12,157 nucleotides of DNA from Thermoproteota archaeon (GTDB lineage Archaea; Thermoproteota; Thermoprotei_A; Sulfolobales; Desulfurococcaceae): assembly GCA_013154205.1 (NCBI GenBank), contig JAADCY010000167.1, positions 1-12,157 of the forward strand. The letters are read 5' to 3'. The notes beneath the pieces are model-generated. The model was given only the letters and a program-made list of their open reading frames with translations, did not search any database and was not told the origin of the DNA. Position 1 is the first letter of the stretch; the number at the start of each line of letters is the position of its first letter. Below are positions 6,036-11,948 of the stretch, piece after piece. Position numbers and translations under genes: made by a program.

Positions 6036-6241
6036 TAGTCTTCTTCCTCCTCGTAGTCGTAGTCTTCTAGGTTTTCATCCTCGCATTTATCGTATCCCTC
6101 GCTGTATGCGTTGTCAATTGCGTTGCATACTGCTTCCAGTATCTTTGCTCCAAGCCTATCATATATTAGTCTGGCAATGTTTTCGTCTAGGAATTTATTG
6201 CATTCGCTACATGGTCTGAGATAAATATCTGTGAAGCTCAT
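6035..6241 (-). CDS. Small CXXC protein with acidic tail
   Basis: A 68-residue protein with an N-terminal C11-x2-C14, two further cysteines (C39, C53), a central helix (about 18-46) and an unbroken acidic tail (EDENLEDYDYEEEED). The CXXC and the two later cysteines could hold zinc. Acidic tails of this size occur in DNA-mimic, chaperone-like and inhibitor proteins of mobile elements, but nothing here identifies one. The ATG is four bases after CGGGTGA. Coupled by TAATG to the 5568 gene. The codons of the tail double as the SD of that next gene. Confidence 0.75.
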   Translation of the reverse strand: MSFTDIYLRPCSECNKFLDENIARLIYDRLGAKILEAVCNAIDNAYSEGYDKCEDENLEDYDYEEEED

Positions 6242-6271
6242 GTTTTCACCCGTGTGTTTAGGGGGGAGAGG

Positions 6272-6276
6272 AAAAA
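6272..6276 (-). terminator. Oligo-T tract at gene junction
   Basis: T5 on the minus strand, three bases after the TAA at 6280, then about 20 bases to the CGGGTGA of the next gene. Confidence 0.4.
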
Positions 6277-6279
6277 GGG

Positions 6280-6468
6280 TTATGTGTTTCGGATCATTAC
6301 GGGTATGGTTATCCTGTGCGTGATGCTACGTGGTATTCTTGGTCTGACGTGTTTTACTGGTTTGACTGCTAGGTGCTTGGTTTCGGGCTGTTCTTTCTCC
6401 TCTATGGTCTCTGTTCTCTGTATGTGTTTTCTGAGATAGTTTTTCTTGAAGAGTTCTGGGATTATCAT
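6280..6468 (-). CDS. Short basic, proline-containing protein
   Basis: A 62-residue unrecognised protein, strongly basic and likely unstructured in its second half (KHLAVKPVKHVRPRIPRSITHR). It could bind nucleic acid or an acidic partner such as the neighbouring acidic-tail protein; this is speculation. The gene is supported by an ATG four bases after CGGGTGA and by the T5 tract behind its stop. The CGGGTGA carries the TGA stop of the preceding gene, so the pair is coupled. Confidence 0.65.
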   Translation of the reverse strand: MIIPELFKKNYLRKHIQRTETIEEKEQPETKHLAVKPVKHVRPRIPRSITHRITIPVMIRNT

Positions 6469-6472
6469 GGTT

Positions 6473-6769
6473 TCACCCGTTTGTCTCTACGCATTCCGTG
6501 TTTTCTGCTAGTTGTTTTAGCTCGTGGTATAGTTTCTCCGAGGGGGTTTCGAATACTATTTTCTCGGTTCTGCCTGTTTGTTTGTTCTGGTATGCTGTCT
6601 CTACTAGGCGTGTATCGTCTACTGTGAGTACTGAGCGGTATATTATATGGGTTCTTGTCTCGCTCATGCTGTGCTTGTCTAGGTCGTAGCTGTGCTGTTT
6701 CCAGAACCCGTTGTACTTGTCCCAGAACTCCCTGCATTCTCCGTGTATATGGATTGTTAGCCTGTACAT
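6473..6769 (-). CDS. Small His- and Tyr-rich protein of unknown function
   Basis: A 98-residue unrecognised protein. The N-terminal strand (YRLTIHIHGECREFWDKY) and central strands (THIIYRSVLTVDDTRLVETAYQ) suggest a small beta-containing fold, followed by a helix (EKLYHELKQLAENTE). Cysteines are at 12 and 92. The ATG follows GGTGAT by three bases. The stop codon (TGA) sits inside the SD of the next gene. Upstream lies a T6 tract and a CGGGTA sequence resembling a decayed SD. Function unknown. Confidence 0.72.
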   Translation of the reverse strand: MYRLTIHIHGECREFWDKYNGFWKQHSYDLDKHSMSETRTHIIYRSVLTVDDTRLVETAYQNKQTGRTEKIVFETPSEKLYHELKQLAENTECVETNG

Positions 6770-6804
6770 GTTATCACCACTTACTGTATTAGTTTACCCG
6801 TTCT

Positions 6805-6810
6805 AAAAAA
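6805..6810 (-). terminator. T6 tract at gene junction
   Basis: T6 on the minus strand, eight bases after the TAG at 6819, ending the membrane-protein pair upstream. Confidence 0.45.
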
Positions 6811-6818
6811 GAAGTGTG

Positions 6819-7343
6819 CTAGTATTTCTCACGTATCCTTGATACTGCGAGAGCTATTATCATCGCTAGTGCCACTATTATTACTATTAGGACTAGGGCT
6901 AGGTTCATCATTGCCCCTGTCATGTCCTTGTTGTAGCTTAGTATTGTTGCGTTGTCGCTGTACGCTATTATCGTGTATGTTGCCTTGTTGTCCAATGTGC
7001 TTATCTCTACCTTGATCTTTGAGGGAGTGTATATTAGTGGTACTAGTATCGTGGTGTTAGGGTCTACCGTGTAGCTCAGAGTATAGATTGGTGCTACCGT
7101 GTTCTTTAGTAGTGGTTGTTGGTATACCTTCACGTCTAGCCGTATGTCTCCCTGCTTATCGGTTATCGTTATGAGTAGGGCTATCTTGTTATCTCTATGC
7201 ATTATGTATGGCTGTACCTGTAGCGTCTCCATAGCGTTCGTCTCCGCTAGATACATGTAGCCACTACCTATTGCTATGAGTACAAGTGCCAGTATGCATA
7301 ACGCCATTATGCCTATGAACTGTAGGTCTACCTTACCCCTCAT
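6819..7343 (-). CDS. Membrane protein with external beta domain, two terminal helices
   Basis: A 174-residue protein with a membrane helix near each end (about 9-31 and 144-168) and between them about 110 residues of beta-rich sequence with two N-glycosylation sequons (NTT at 96-98 and NAT at 131-133). The N-terminus is basic and the last helix is followed by RIREKY, so both ends are probably inside and the middle domain outside the cell. This topology suits a surface or virion-envelope protein; no family is recognised. The ATG overlaps the stop of the 7340 gene (ATGA) and has GGGTGAGGAG upstream, so the two membrane proteins are coupled. Confidence 0.78.
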   Translation of the reverse strand: MRGKVDLQFIGIMALCILALVLIAIGSGYMYLAETNAMETLQVQPYIMHRDNKIALLITITDKQGDIRLDVKVYQQPLLKNTVAPIYTLSYTVDPNTTILVPLIYTPSKIKVEISTLDNKATYTIIAYSDNATILSYNKDMTGAMMNLALVLIVIIVALAMIIALAVSRIREKY

Positions 7344-7702
7344 CGCTCCTCACCCAAGCTTATCTTTGCTAGTACTAGTTCAAGCACCATTACCGTAGCC
7401 CCTGCAATGATAAAGTAGGGTATTAGCGTTGCTATAGTATTCGCTATGTCTATCTGCATGAGTAGTATGTATGCCTGTATGATCACTATTACTGGTGCTA
7501 GTCTCGGCTCTTTTATCGTGAAGAGTATCAGTACTAGGAATAACGCTATCTGCTCATGTAGTGTTGTTACCAGTACTGATGCCATCTTACTACATGTTTT
7601 GGGGTATACCTGATAGTGTACTGTGAATGATGCATACGTATAGATTGCTACTGCTATGAATAACAGTATGGTTATCACTACTTGTTTCGTTGTTTTATCC
7701 AT
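7340..7702 (-). CDS. Four-helix membrane protein
   Basis: An unrecognised 120-residue membrane protein with predicted helices at about 7-26, 46-63, 69-87 and 90-112 and a charged C-terminus (SLGEER). The ATG at 7702 is chosen because CGGGTGA ends four bases before it and because the longer open frame upstream is hydrophilic and overlaps the 7735 gene. It is coupled through a four-base overlap to the two-helix glyco-sequon protein downstream; the pair may form one complex in the membrane. Confidence 0.75.
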   Translation of the reverse strand: MDKTTKQVVITILLFIAVAIYTYASFTVHYQVYPKTCSKMASVLVTTLHEQIALFLVLILFTIKEPRLAPVIVIIQAYILLMQIDIANTIATLIPYFIIAGATVMVLELVLAKISLGEER

Positions 7703-7716
7703 GATCCTCACCCGTG

Positions 7717-7734
7717 AAAAATATGAGGGAAAAA
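7717..7734 (-). terminator. Double oligo-T tract at gene junction
   Basis: Two T5 runs on the minus strand (7730-7734 immediately after the TGA at 7735, and 7717-7721) lie between the end of one gene and the CGGGTGA of the next. Confidence 0.45.
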
Positions 7735-7968
7735 TCATTGTTTTCCATACTTTAGTTCTAGGTGTCGTTTTGTCTCCTCTAGTTTTTGCATTATGAGTTT
7801 CCAGTACTCGTTTGGATGTAGGTCTCTCACGTCCCAGAGTGGCTCGTAGTGTACTATGGTTATGTGGTCGTCTGGGCATAGTAGGTAGATGTATAGGTCT
7901 ACGCCGTCTATGTCTGGGTTTGGTCGTGCCTTGTGTAGTAGGATGCAGTCATTTTTCAGGCTCTTCAT
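7735..7968 (-). CDS. Small hypothetical protein
   Basis: A 77-residue unrecognised protein: an N-terminal beta-like part (about 5-40, with the acidic PDIDGVDLYIYLLCPDDHITIVHYEP) and a C-terminal helix (NEYWKLIMQKLEETKRHLELKYG). The ATG at 7968 is preferred to a GTG at 7977 because AAGGTGAT lies four bases before it. It overlaps the preceding gene by 20 bases in another frame. Third and last gene of the 8526-7735 operon. Function unknown. Confidence 0.72.
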   Translation of the reverse strand: MKSLKNDCILLHKARPNPDIDGVDLYIYLLCPDDHITIVHYEPLWDVRDLHPNEYWKLIMQKLEETKRHLELKYGKQ

Positions 7969-8206
7969 TGGTATCACCTTCTGGGGGTATGTGTTTTGAT
8001 AGTTCTTCTAGTGCTTGTAGTTTTGCCTCTATGTTGTCTAGCCATTGTTTTGCCTCGTGTACTTCTAGCCGTATTTCTCTTATCCATTGCGTGTATGCTT
8101 GGTTTGGTACTGGTGGTAGGTCTAGTACTAGGTGGTATAGTATTTCTGATAGCTTGTTTATTGCTTCAGCCTGTGATCTGGAGAGGAATAGTGCTGTAGG
8201 TTTCAC
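7949..8206 (-). CDS. Small helical, possibly coiled-coil protein
   Basis: An 85-residue unrecognised protein, nearly all helix: about 10-30 and, after a Pro-rich break (DLPPVPNQ), a heptad-like helix at about 38-70 (IREIRLEVHEAKQWLDNIEAKL), with a short acidic, disordered tail (GDTNEEPEK). The GTG start at 8206 forms a GTGA overlap with the stop of the 8203 gene and has AAGGTGA seven bases before it. The coiled coil suggests homo- or hetero-oligomers with an operon partner. Confidence 0.7.
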   Translation of the reverse strand: MKPTALFLSRSQAEAINKLSEILYHLVLDLPPVPNQAYTQWIREIRLEVHEAKQWLDNIEAKLQALEELSKHIPPEGDTNEEPEK

Positions 8207-8526
8207 GTGTTGTTCACCTTGAAGCGTAGGTAGTTCTGTAGTATCCTGTCGTATGCTTCTCCCTGTAGTACTAGGTCTAGGAGTAGCTTCGACTTGATAG
8301 ACTCTATGATGCCTGTCGCTGTGAATAACGGTATGTCTGTCTCGCTAATGATTGTCTCTAGGACGTTTGATAGTATTAGTGCACGTGTATCCCTATCGCT
8401 TATAGCGTTGATCAGACTGGCTGTATCCCTAGACATCCTAAGTATTCTCTCTATTGTGTCCCTGTACATTAGGAGCTTATCACCTATCTGCTCGATCATA
8501 CCCTCTATTTTCTCATGGTTATCCAT
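8203..8526 (-). CDS. Small helical protein, first gene downstream of the motif array
   Basis: A 107-residue unrecognised protein, essentially all helical (MIEQIGDKLLMYRDTIERILRMSRDTASLINAIS in segments, then ALILSNVLETIISE and a further Leu-rich helix). The ATG at 8526 is four bases after CGGGTGA; the open frame runs another 36 codons into the repeat array but without an SD, so that extension is rejected. It leads an operon with the two following genes. Being immediately next to the array, its product could bind it, but a DNA-binding motif is not visible. Confidence 0.72.
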   Translation of the reverse strand: MDNHEKIEGMIEQIGDKLLMYRDTIERILRMSRDTASLINAISDRDTRALILSNVLETIISETDIPLFTATGIIESIKSKLLLDLVLQGEAYDRILQNYLRFKVNNT

Positions 8527-8539
8527 GCTTCTCACCCGC

Positions 8540-8544
8540 AAAAA
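8540..8544 (-). terminator. Oligo-T tract between array and gene
   Basis: T5 on the minus strand, directly before the CGGGTGA of the gene starting at 8526. It would end any transcript running through the array from the gene at 9310. Confidence 0.35.
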
Positions 8545-8568
8545 CAATTTAATTTGTACATTGGGGGA

Positions 8569-9310
8569 TGTTTTCAATTTAAAATGGTTATTGTATGTGT
8601 TTTCAAATTTCATTGTTTGAGGCTGTGTTTTCAAAAATAGATGCTTGACTAAGTGTTTTCGATTTAAAGTGGTTTAAGAAAATGCTCTCAATATCATTTG
8701 TGGTGCTCGAATGTTTTCAATATAATCTGTTTCGAATAATTGTTTTCAAAAAGGTTTTGGGCTATATACTGGGTTTTCAGTTTTTGTTGGCTTGGGGTGT
8801 GTCTTCAAAATATATTGATTATAGTGGTGTGTTTTCAATTATTAATGTCTGATGATCCTTGTTTTCGAAGGTGAGTGGTTAACCTTGTGTTCTCGGTTTC
8901 GTCTGTTTAATGGCGTGTCCTCAATGTAAGATGTGTGGAGAACCGTGTTTTCAAGTGTAGTTGTGTCCTAGTTTTATGTTTTCATAGTATGTTGTCTGTG
9001 TGGCTGTTTTCAGAAAATGTTGTATATTTCCCTGTCTTCTAAATTGATTGGTGTACGCCCTGTTATCGTTTTTGTCTGGTTGGTGTCATGTTCTCGAAGT
9101 TATATGTTTGTGGCGGTGTTCTCGTGAATAACTGTTTGTCAAGAGAACATTGTTGGGCGGAGTGTTTTCGTTTTTACGTGCTTGATAAGATGTTCTCGAA
9201 AAATGATGGTGTGTCAAGTGTTCTCAATGAACTTTGCTGTCTTGGGTGTTTTCGTTTCAGAATGATTGTTTGCCTTGTTCTCGTTTTTCAATGTTTGTTT
9301 TTATGTTCTC
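8569..9310 (+). repeat. Array of 26 TGTTYTC motifs at 28-31 base intervals
   Basis: In this 742-base non-coding block the heptamer TGTTYTC, usually followed by a purine, recurs 26 times in one orientation. Motif starts are 8569, 8598, 8626, 8654, 8683, 8712, 8741, 8772, 8800, 8830, 8860, 8888, 8916, 8946, 8977, 9005, 9033, 9061, 9089, 9117, 9163, 9191, 9219, 9247, 9276 and 9304. Steps are 28 (14 times), 29 (5), 30 (3), 31 (2) and 46 (once). Thirteen copies are exactly TGTTTTC and seven TGTTCTC; the other six differ at one to two positions. The roughly 21 bases between motifs show no obvious conservation. The period is not a multiple of three, so it is not a coding repeat. Iteron, centromere or packaging site are the leading readings. 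Confidence 0.9.
9143..9149 (-). repeat. Inverted copy of the array motif
   Basis: GAGAACA here is the exact reverse complement of TGTTCTC. It is the only opposite-orientation copy I found in the array and it lies inside the only long step (46 bases, 9117 to 9163). Confidence 0.6.
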
Positions 9311-10122
9311 TACTGGGTTGTGATCTGTATTAGCCATTTCCATGTTATGTATGGTAGTTCGTCTCTTAGTTCTGGTGGTAGTATGTATGGGTGTGATAGT
9401 GTGTCTTTGGGGTCTATCATTGTCTGGTGTAGGTGTGGCTGTTTTGCTAGTTCGTATGGTAGTATGATGTCTTGTGGTTTTATGTATTTGTGCTGTACTA
9501 GGTAGTATATTCCTACGAGCCATATATTGCCTATTATGACTCTGAGTGCGTCTCGTAGTGCTAGTTTCCATGCTCTTTTCTCTGGGTATCCCTTGCTGGT
9601 GTACTGTATTGTTTTCTTCTCTACGAATTGTTTGAGCCTAGGCATTAGCTCTAGGTGTTTGTCTAGGTGCTTGTAGCGTCTCATCATCACGTAGTTCTTG
9701 TAGAGTAGCTTTGCTGGTACGGTTGATATTTTTGCTCCATCGCTACGCTTGACTGGGATGAATAATGTGTTTATGTAGGCTGAGGGCTTGATCGCTGGTT
9801 GCTTCTTGGTGGTTACCTGTGGGGGGAATGCTACGAATAATGGTATGCTTGACTTGAGTAGTGTTGCCTGCATGTAGGCTGTGTGGTAGTATTTCTCGGC
9901 GTATTCTAGTGTTAGTCGTTTGTACTCGTTCTTGACTCTTTCCAGCTTCTGTTTCTCTAGCTGGGTGTATGGTTTGTAGGCTTCCCTTATCTCTGGTACT
10001 GTGAAGATGTAGGCTCTCTCTAGGGGCTTGGTTATGCTCTTGTATTCTTTTTCACGGTTGTAGAGTAGCCTCATGGTGTACTGGGCTAGGGCTATGTCTT
10101 GGGGGTCTACCCATGCCTTCAC
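9310..10122 (-). CDS. Basic 270-residue protein of unknown function, flanks the motif array
   Basis: Unrecognised and the longest protein in the window. It is rich in Lys, Arg, Tyr and Pro. Residues about 10-95 form long charged helices (EKQKLERVKNEYKRLTLEYAEKYYH in pieces); a strand-rich region follows (about 100-145, with KPSAYINTLFIPVKRSDGAK), then another helical part (about 150-215) with a hydrophobic stretch (VIIGNIWLVGIYYLV). The GTG start at 10122 is chosen because CGGGTGA ends five bases before it; a GTG inside the SD is rejected. The G of the TAG stop is the first base of the last array motif. Position and basic charge make it a candidate binding partner of the array, for example a replication or partition protein; this is inference. 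Confidence 0.78.
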   Translation of the reverse strand: MKAWVDPQDIALAQYTMRLLYNREKEYKSITKPLERAYIFTVPEIREAYKPYTQLEKQKLERVKNEYKRLTLEYAEKYYHTAYMQATLLKSSIPLFVAFPPQVTTKKQPAIKPSAYINTLFIPVKRSDGAKISTVPAKLLYKNYVMMRRYKHLDKHLELMPRLKQFVEKKTIQYTSKGYPEKRAWKLALRDALRVIIGNIWLVGIYYLVQHKYIKPQDIILPYELAKQPHLHQTMIDPKDTLSHPYILPPELRDELPYITWKWLIQITTQ

Positions 10123-10147
10123 GTCTCTCACCCGAATATGGGTGTGG

Positions 10148-10152
10148 AAAAA
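10148..10152 (-). terminator. Oligo-T tract at gene junction
   Basis: T5 on the minus strand directly after the TAA of the 10153 gene, followed by CGGGTGA for the 10122 start. Confidence 0.4.
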
Positions 10153-10812
10153 TTATTGTGTGTAGTGCTGGGGTATCTTCTGCTCTATTAGGAGAACGGT
10201 TTCTGGTATGTCTATGCCTGTCTCTAGCCGTGTTATTGATATTGTTGTTCCGTATATTCTCGCTATGCTTTCTAGGTCTCGTCTTATCAGGTCGATCATC
10301 TGTGATGGTTTCATTGGTTTCTCCTTCTCTATCTTCTCGACTATCCTGTCTAGTATGCCTAGTATCTTGTCTGCTTTCTCGTTTATGCCTCTCGGTATGT
10401 TCAGTATTCTTAGCGATAGTTTTAGTAGTGGCTCTATGAGGCTGTGTAGGTGTGGGTGCTTGGTAGCCGTGTATATGTCTAGGTATTTGAACGATATGGT
10501 CTGTAGTATTATTCCCATGTCCTCGCATAGGACGTGTGAGGCTATGAGTTCACGGGTTTCCAGTACGTGTATGAATGATGTTAGGGCTAGTGCTAGTGAG
10601 CGTACATTGTCCATGCCTACTAGCTTCTCATTGTAGTGTAGGAGGACTAGTTTCTTATGATGTATCGTTGCGTAGATGATTCCGCCTATTACGTCTCCGT
10701 TGTAGGTGTCCTTCAAGGTTAGTGCTAGGTTCTCGTCTACGATCCGTATCTTTGCCTGTGTGTTGTTGTTCACGTAGTCTATGAGGTTTTTAAGCTCTTC
10801 TACGGGGTTCAA
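10153..10812 (-). CDS. Hypothetical alpha/beta protein, 219 residues
   Basis: Unrecognised. The N-terminal half alternates helix and strand (helix 3-15, strands about 20-65 with GGIIYATIHHKKLVLLHYN), the middle is helical (about 70-135), and a Lys/Glu-rich helix (ADKILGILDRIVEKIEKEKP) leads to a helical then strand-forming C-terminus. A few cysteines and no membrane helix. The start is TTG at 10812, supported by CGGGTGA four bases after the GAG of GGTGAGAGG; no ATG is available nearby. Followed by T5 and then the 10122 gene. Function unknown. Confidence 0.75.
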   Translation of the reverse strand: MNPVEELKNLIDYVNNNTQAKIRIVDENLALTLKDTYNGDVIGGIIYATIHHKKLVLLHYNEKLVGMDNVRSLALALTSFIHVLETRELIASHVLCEDMGIILQTISFKYLDIYTATKHPHLHSLIEPLLKLSLRILNIPRGINEKADKILGILDRIVEKIEKEKPMKPSQMIDLIRRDLESIARIYGTTISITRLETGIDIPETVLLIEQKIPQHYTQ

Positions 10813-10848
10813 CCTCTCACCCGAAAACAGGTTGTATTGGTGTTTGAT

Positions 10849-10853
10849 AAAAA
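10849..10853 (-). terminator. Oligo-T tract at gene junction
   Basis: T5 on the minus strand, eight bases after the TAA at 10862, about 25 bases before the CGGGTGA of the next gene. Confidence 0.4.
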
Positions 10854-10861
10854 GAGCGTGG

Positions 10862-11155
10862 TTAGGCTATCCTGTGCCATACGTCTTCCTTGTACTCATA
10901 GTCTATTATGTTGTCGTTGCAATCGTATAGTGGTTCTTCGTATCTTACGTGTAGGTCTCCGTTCCTGTCTGGGAATATTGATATTATTCTGCTTTCGCCG
11001 TAGTAGTACTCTAGTAGTTCTCTGATTGTCCTAGCTATTACTACTGCTGAGTCTGGGCTTGATACTAGCATGTATTTGCCTCTGTACTTATGTATGGTGT
11101 AGACATTACCGTATATGTCCTTTAGCCTGTACTTGATAATGCTGTACTCTAACAT
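10862..11155 (-). CDS. Small acidic/tyrosine-rich hypothetical protein
   Basis: A 97-residue unrecognised protein. The N-terminus is a series of strands (YSIIKYRLKDIYGNVYTIHKYRGKYMLVSS), followed by a helix (SAVVIARTIRELLEYYYGE), two more strands (RIISIFPDRNGDLHVRYEEP) and an acidic, Tyr-rich tail. This is consistent with a compact beta-beta-alpha-beta domain. The ATG at 11155 lies five bases after CGGGTGA, preferred over a GTG within the SD. Single gene between two oligo-T tracts. Function unknown. Confidence 0.73.
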   Translation of the reverse strand: MLEYSIIKYRLKDIYGNVYTIHKYRGKYMLVSSPDSAVVIARTIRELLEYYYGESRIISIFPDRNGDLHVRYEEPLYDCNDNIIDYEYKEDVWHRIA

Positions 11156-11181
11156 TATGCTCACCCGTAGGATGAGGGGAG

Positions 11182-11186
11182 AAAAA
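11182..11186 (-). terminator. Oligo-T tract at gene junction
   Basis: T5 on the minus strand, six bases after the TAG at 11193, then CGGGTGA at 11161-11167. Confidence 0.4.
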
Positions 11187-11192
11187 GAGGTG

Positions 11193-11861
11193 TTAGATTA
11201 TGTGTGTTGTTTTCTTGAAGGTTATGGGTTCTATGGTTTCTACTGGGAGTTCTGATAGCTTGTCCATGATCCTGTATATTTCTTTTTCTATGCTGTTGAT
11301 ATAGTCTAGGTCTTCACGGTGTTCACGCATTGCTTCCTCGTAGTACTTGTCTTCGAGTATGTGCTGTATTGCTGTCCGTATTTCTCCCTCGGCTTTCTCT
11401 GGGAGTACTCCTGTGAGCTTTGCTACGGTGTCTATTATTCTGCGGTATTCTGGGGATTCCGTGATCCTTTTTAGTTGTTCCTCGGCTTTCTTCTCTGACT
11501 CGCTCTCTACCTGTCTAAGTATGTCGTCTCTTATGACTGATACGTATGTCCGTGTGTCCTGTAGTGCGTCTCTTAGTGTTTTCTCGAAGTATATTGTTGC
11601 GTGGGGCATGTGCTTGTTCATTGTGAGTATTATTACTGCGTACCTGTATGTCTCGTTGGGTATGCGGGCTAGGTAGATTTTAATGCGTGGCTTGTATCCT
11701 TCTGGTGTCTCGGCTACTATCCATAGGTGTTCTGCGTTACGCTGTATGTAGTCTAGGAGCGTGGCTATTTCTGGCTTGTATATTAGTCCTTCTGCTGTCC
11801 TCGGCAGTACTAGGTTGTATGCTAGTTGTTTGAGCTTTGTCTTGATTAGTTCTTTGAACAT
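11193..11861 (-). CDS. Hypothetical protein with long helical C-terminal half
   Basis: An unrecognised 222-residue protein. The first 100 residues mix helix and strand (helix 1-20, strands about 45-85 with PRIKIYLARIPNETYRYAVIILTMN). From about 100 the protein is largely helical and highly charged, with ESESEKKAEEQLKRI, EGEIRTAIQHILEDKYYEEAMREHREDLDYINSIEKE in pieces, likely a coiled coil. The ATG follows GGTGA by six bases and a TATA box lies about 40 bases upstream, so this gene may begin its own transcript. No membrane helix. Function unknown. Confidence 0.77.
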   Translation of the reverse strand: MFKELIKTKLKQLAYNLVLPRTAEGLIYKPEIATLLDYIQRNAEHLWIVAETPEGYKPRIKIYLARIPNETYRYAVIILTMNKHMPHATIYFEKTLRDALQDTRTYVSVIRDDILRQVESESEKKAEEQLKRITESPEYRRIIDTVAKLTGVLPEKAEGEIRTAIQHILEDKYYEEAMREHREDLDYINSIEKEIYRIMDKLSELPVETIEPITFKKTTHII

Positions 11862-11897
11862 ATTGGTTCACCATGAGTGTATTTTGTCTTTATTTGA

Positions 11898-11906
11898 TTT
11901 ATACTT
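11898..11906 (-). promoter_or_regulatory. TATA-box promoter of the gene at 11861
   Basis: Minus-strand AGTATAAATC about 40 bases before the ATG at 11861, which would place the start of transcription about 13 to 17 bases before the start codon and retain the GGTGA. Confidence 0.5.
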
Positions 11907-11935
11907 TAGAATGGTGTACCCGTTTATGTATTGGT

Positions 11936-11940
11936 AAAAA
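11936..11940 (-). terminator. Oligo-T tract at gene junction
   Basis: T5 on the minus strand, eight bases after the TAA at 11949, upstream of the TATA box of the next transcript. Confidence 0.4.
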
Positions 11941-11948
11941 GATTGGTG

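Noticed and set aside
8527..8634. N-terminal extension of the 8203 gene into the array
   Set aside because: The ATG at 8526 has a perfectly placed CGGGTGA; the upstream start has none and would translate the array motifs.
8569..9310. CRISPR array
   Set aside because: The conserved unit is only about 7-9 bases with variable copies, while CRISPR repeats are about 23-37 nearly identical bases; no cas gene is nearby.
9088..9333. Plus-strand open frame of 81 codons inside the array (and a minus-strand one from 9571 to 9257)
   Set aside because: No SD, composition dictated by the GT-rich repeats, and the 28-base period shifts frame at each unit; the minus-strand frame overlaps the 9310 gene.
10052..10528. 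158-codon minus-strand open frame
   Set aside because: It overlaps the 10153 and 9310 genes in another frame, has low-complexity Arg/Thr/His-rich sequence and no SD; the genes in the other frame have both.
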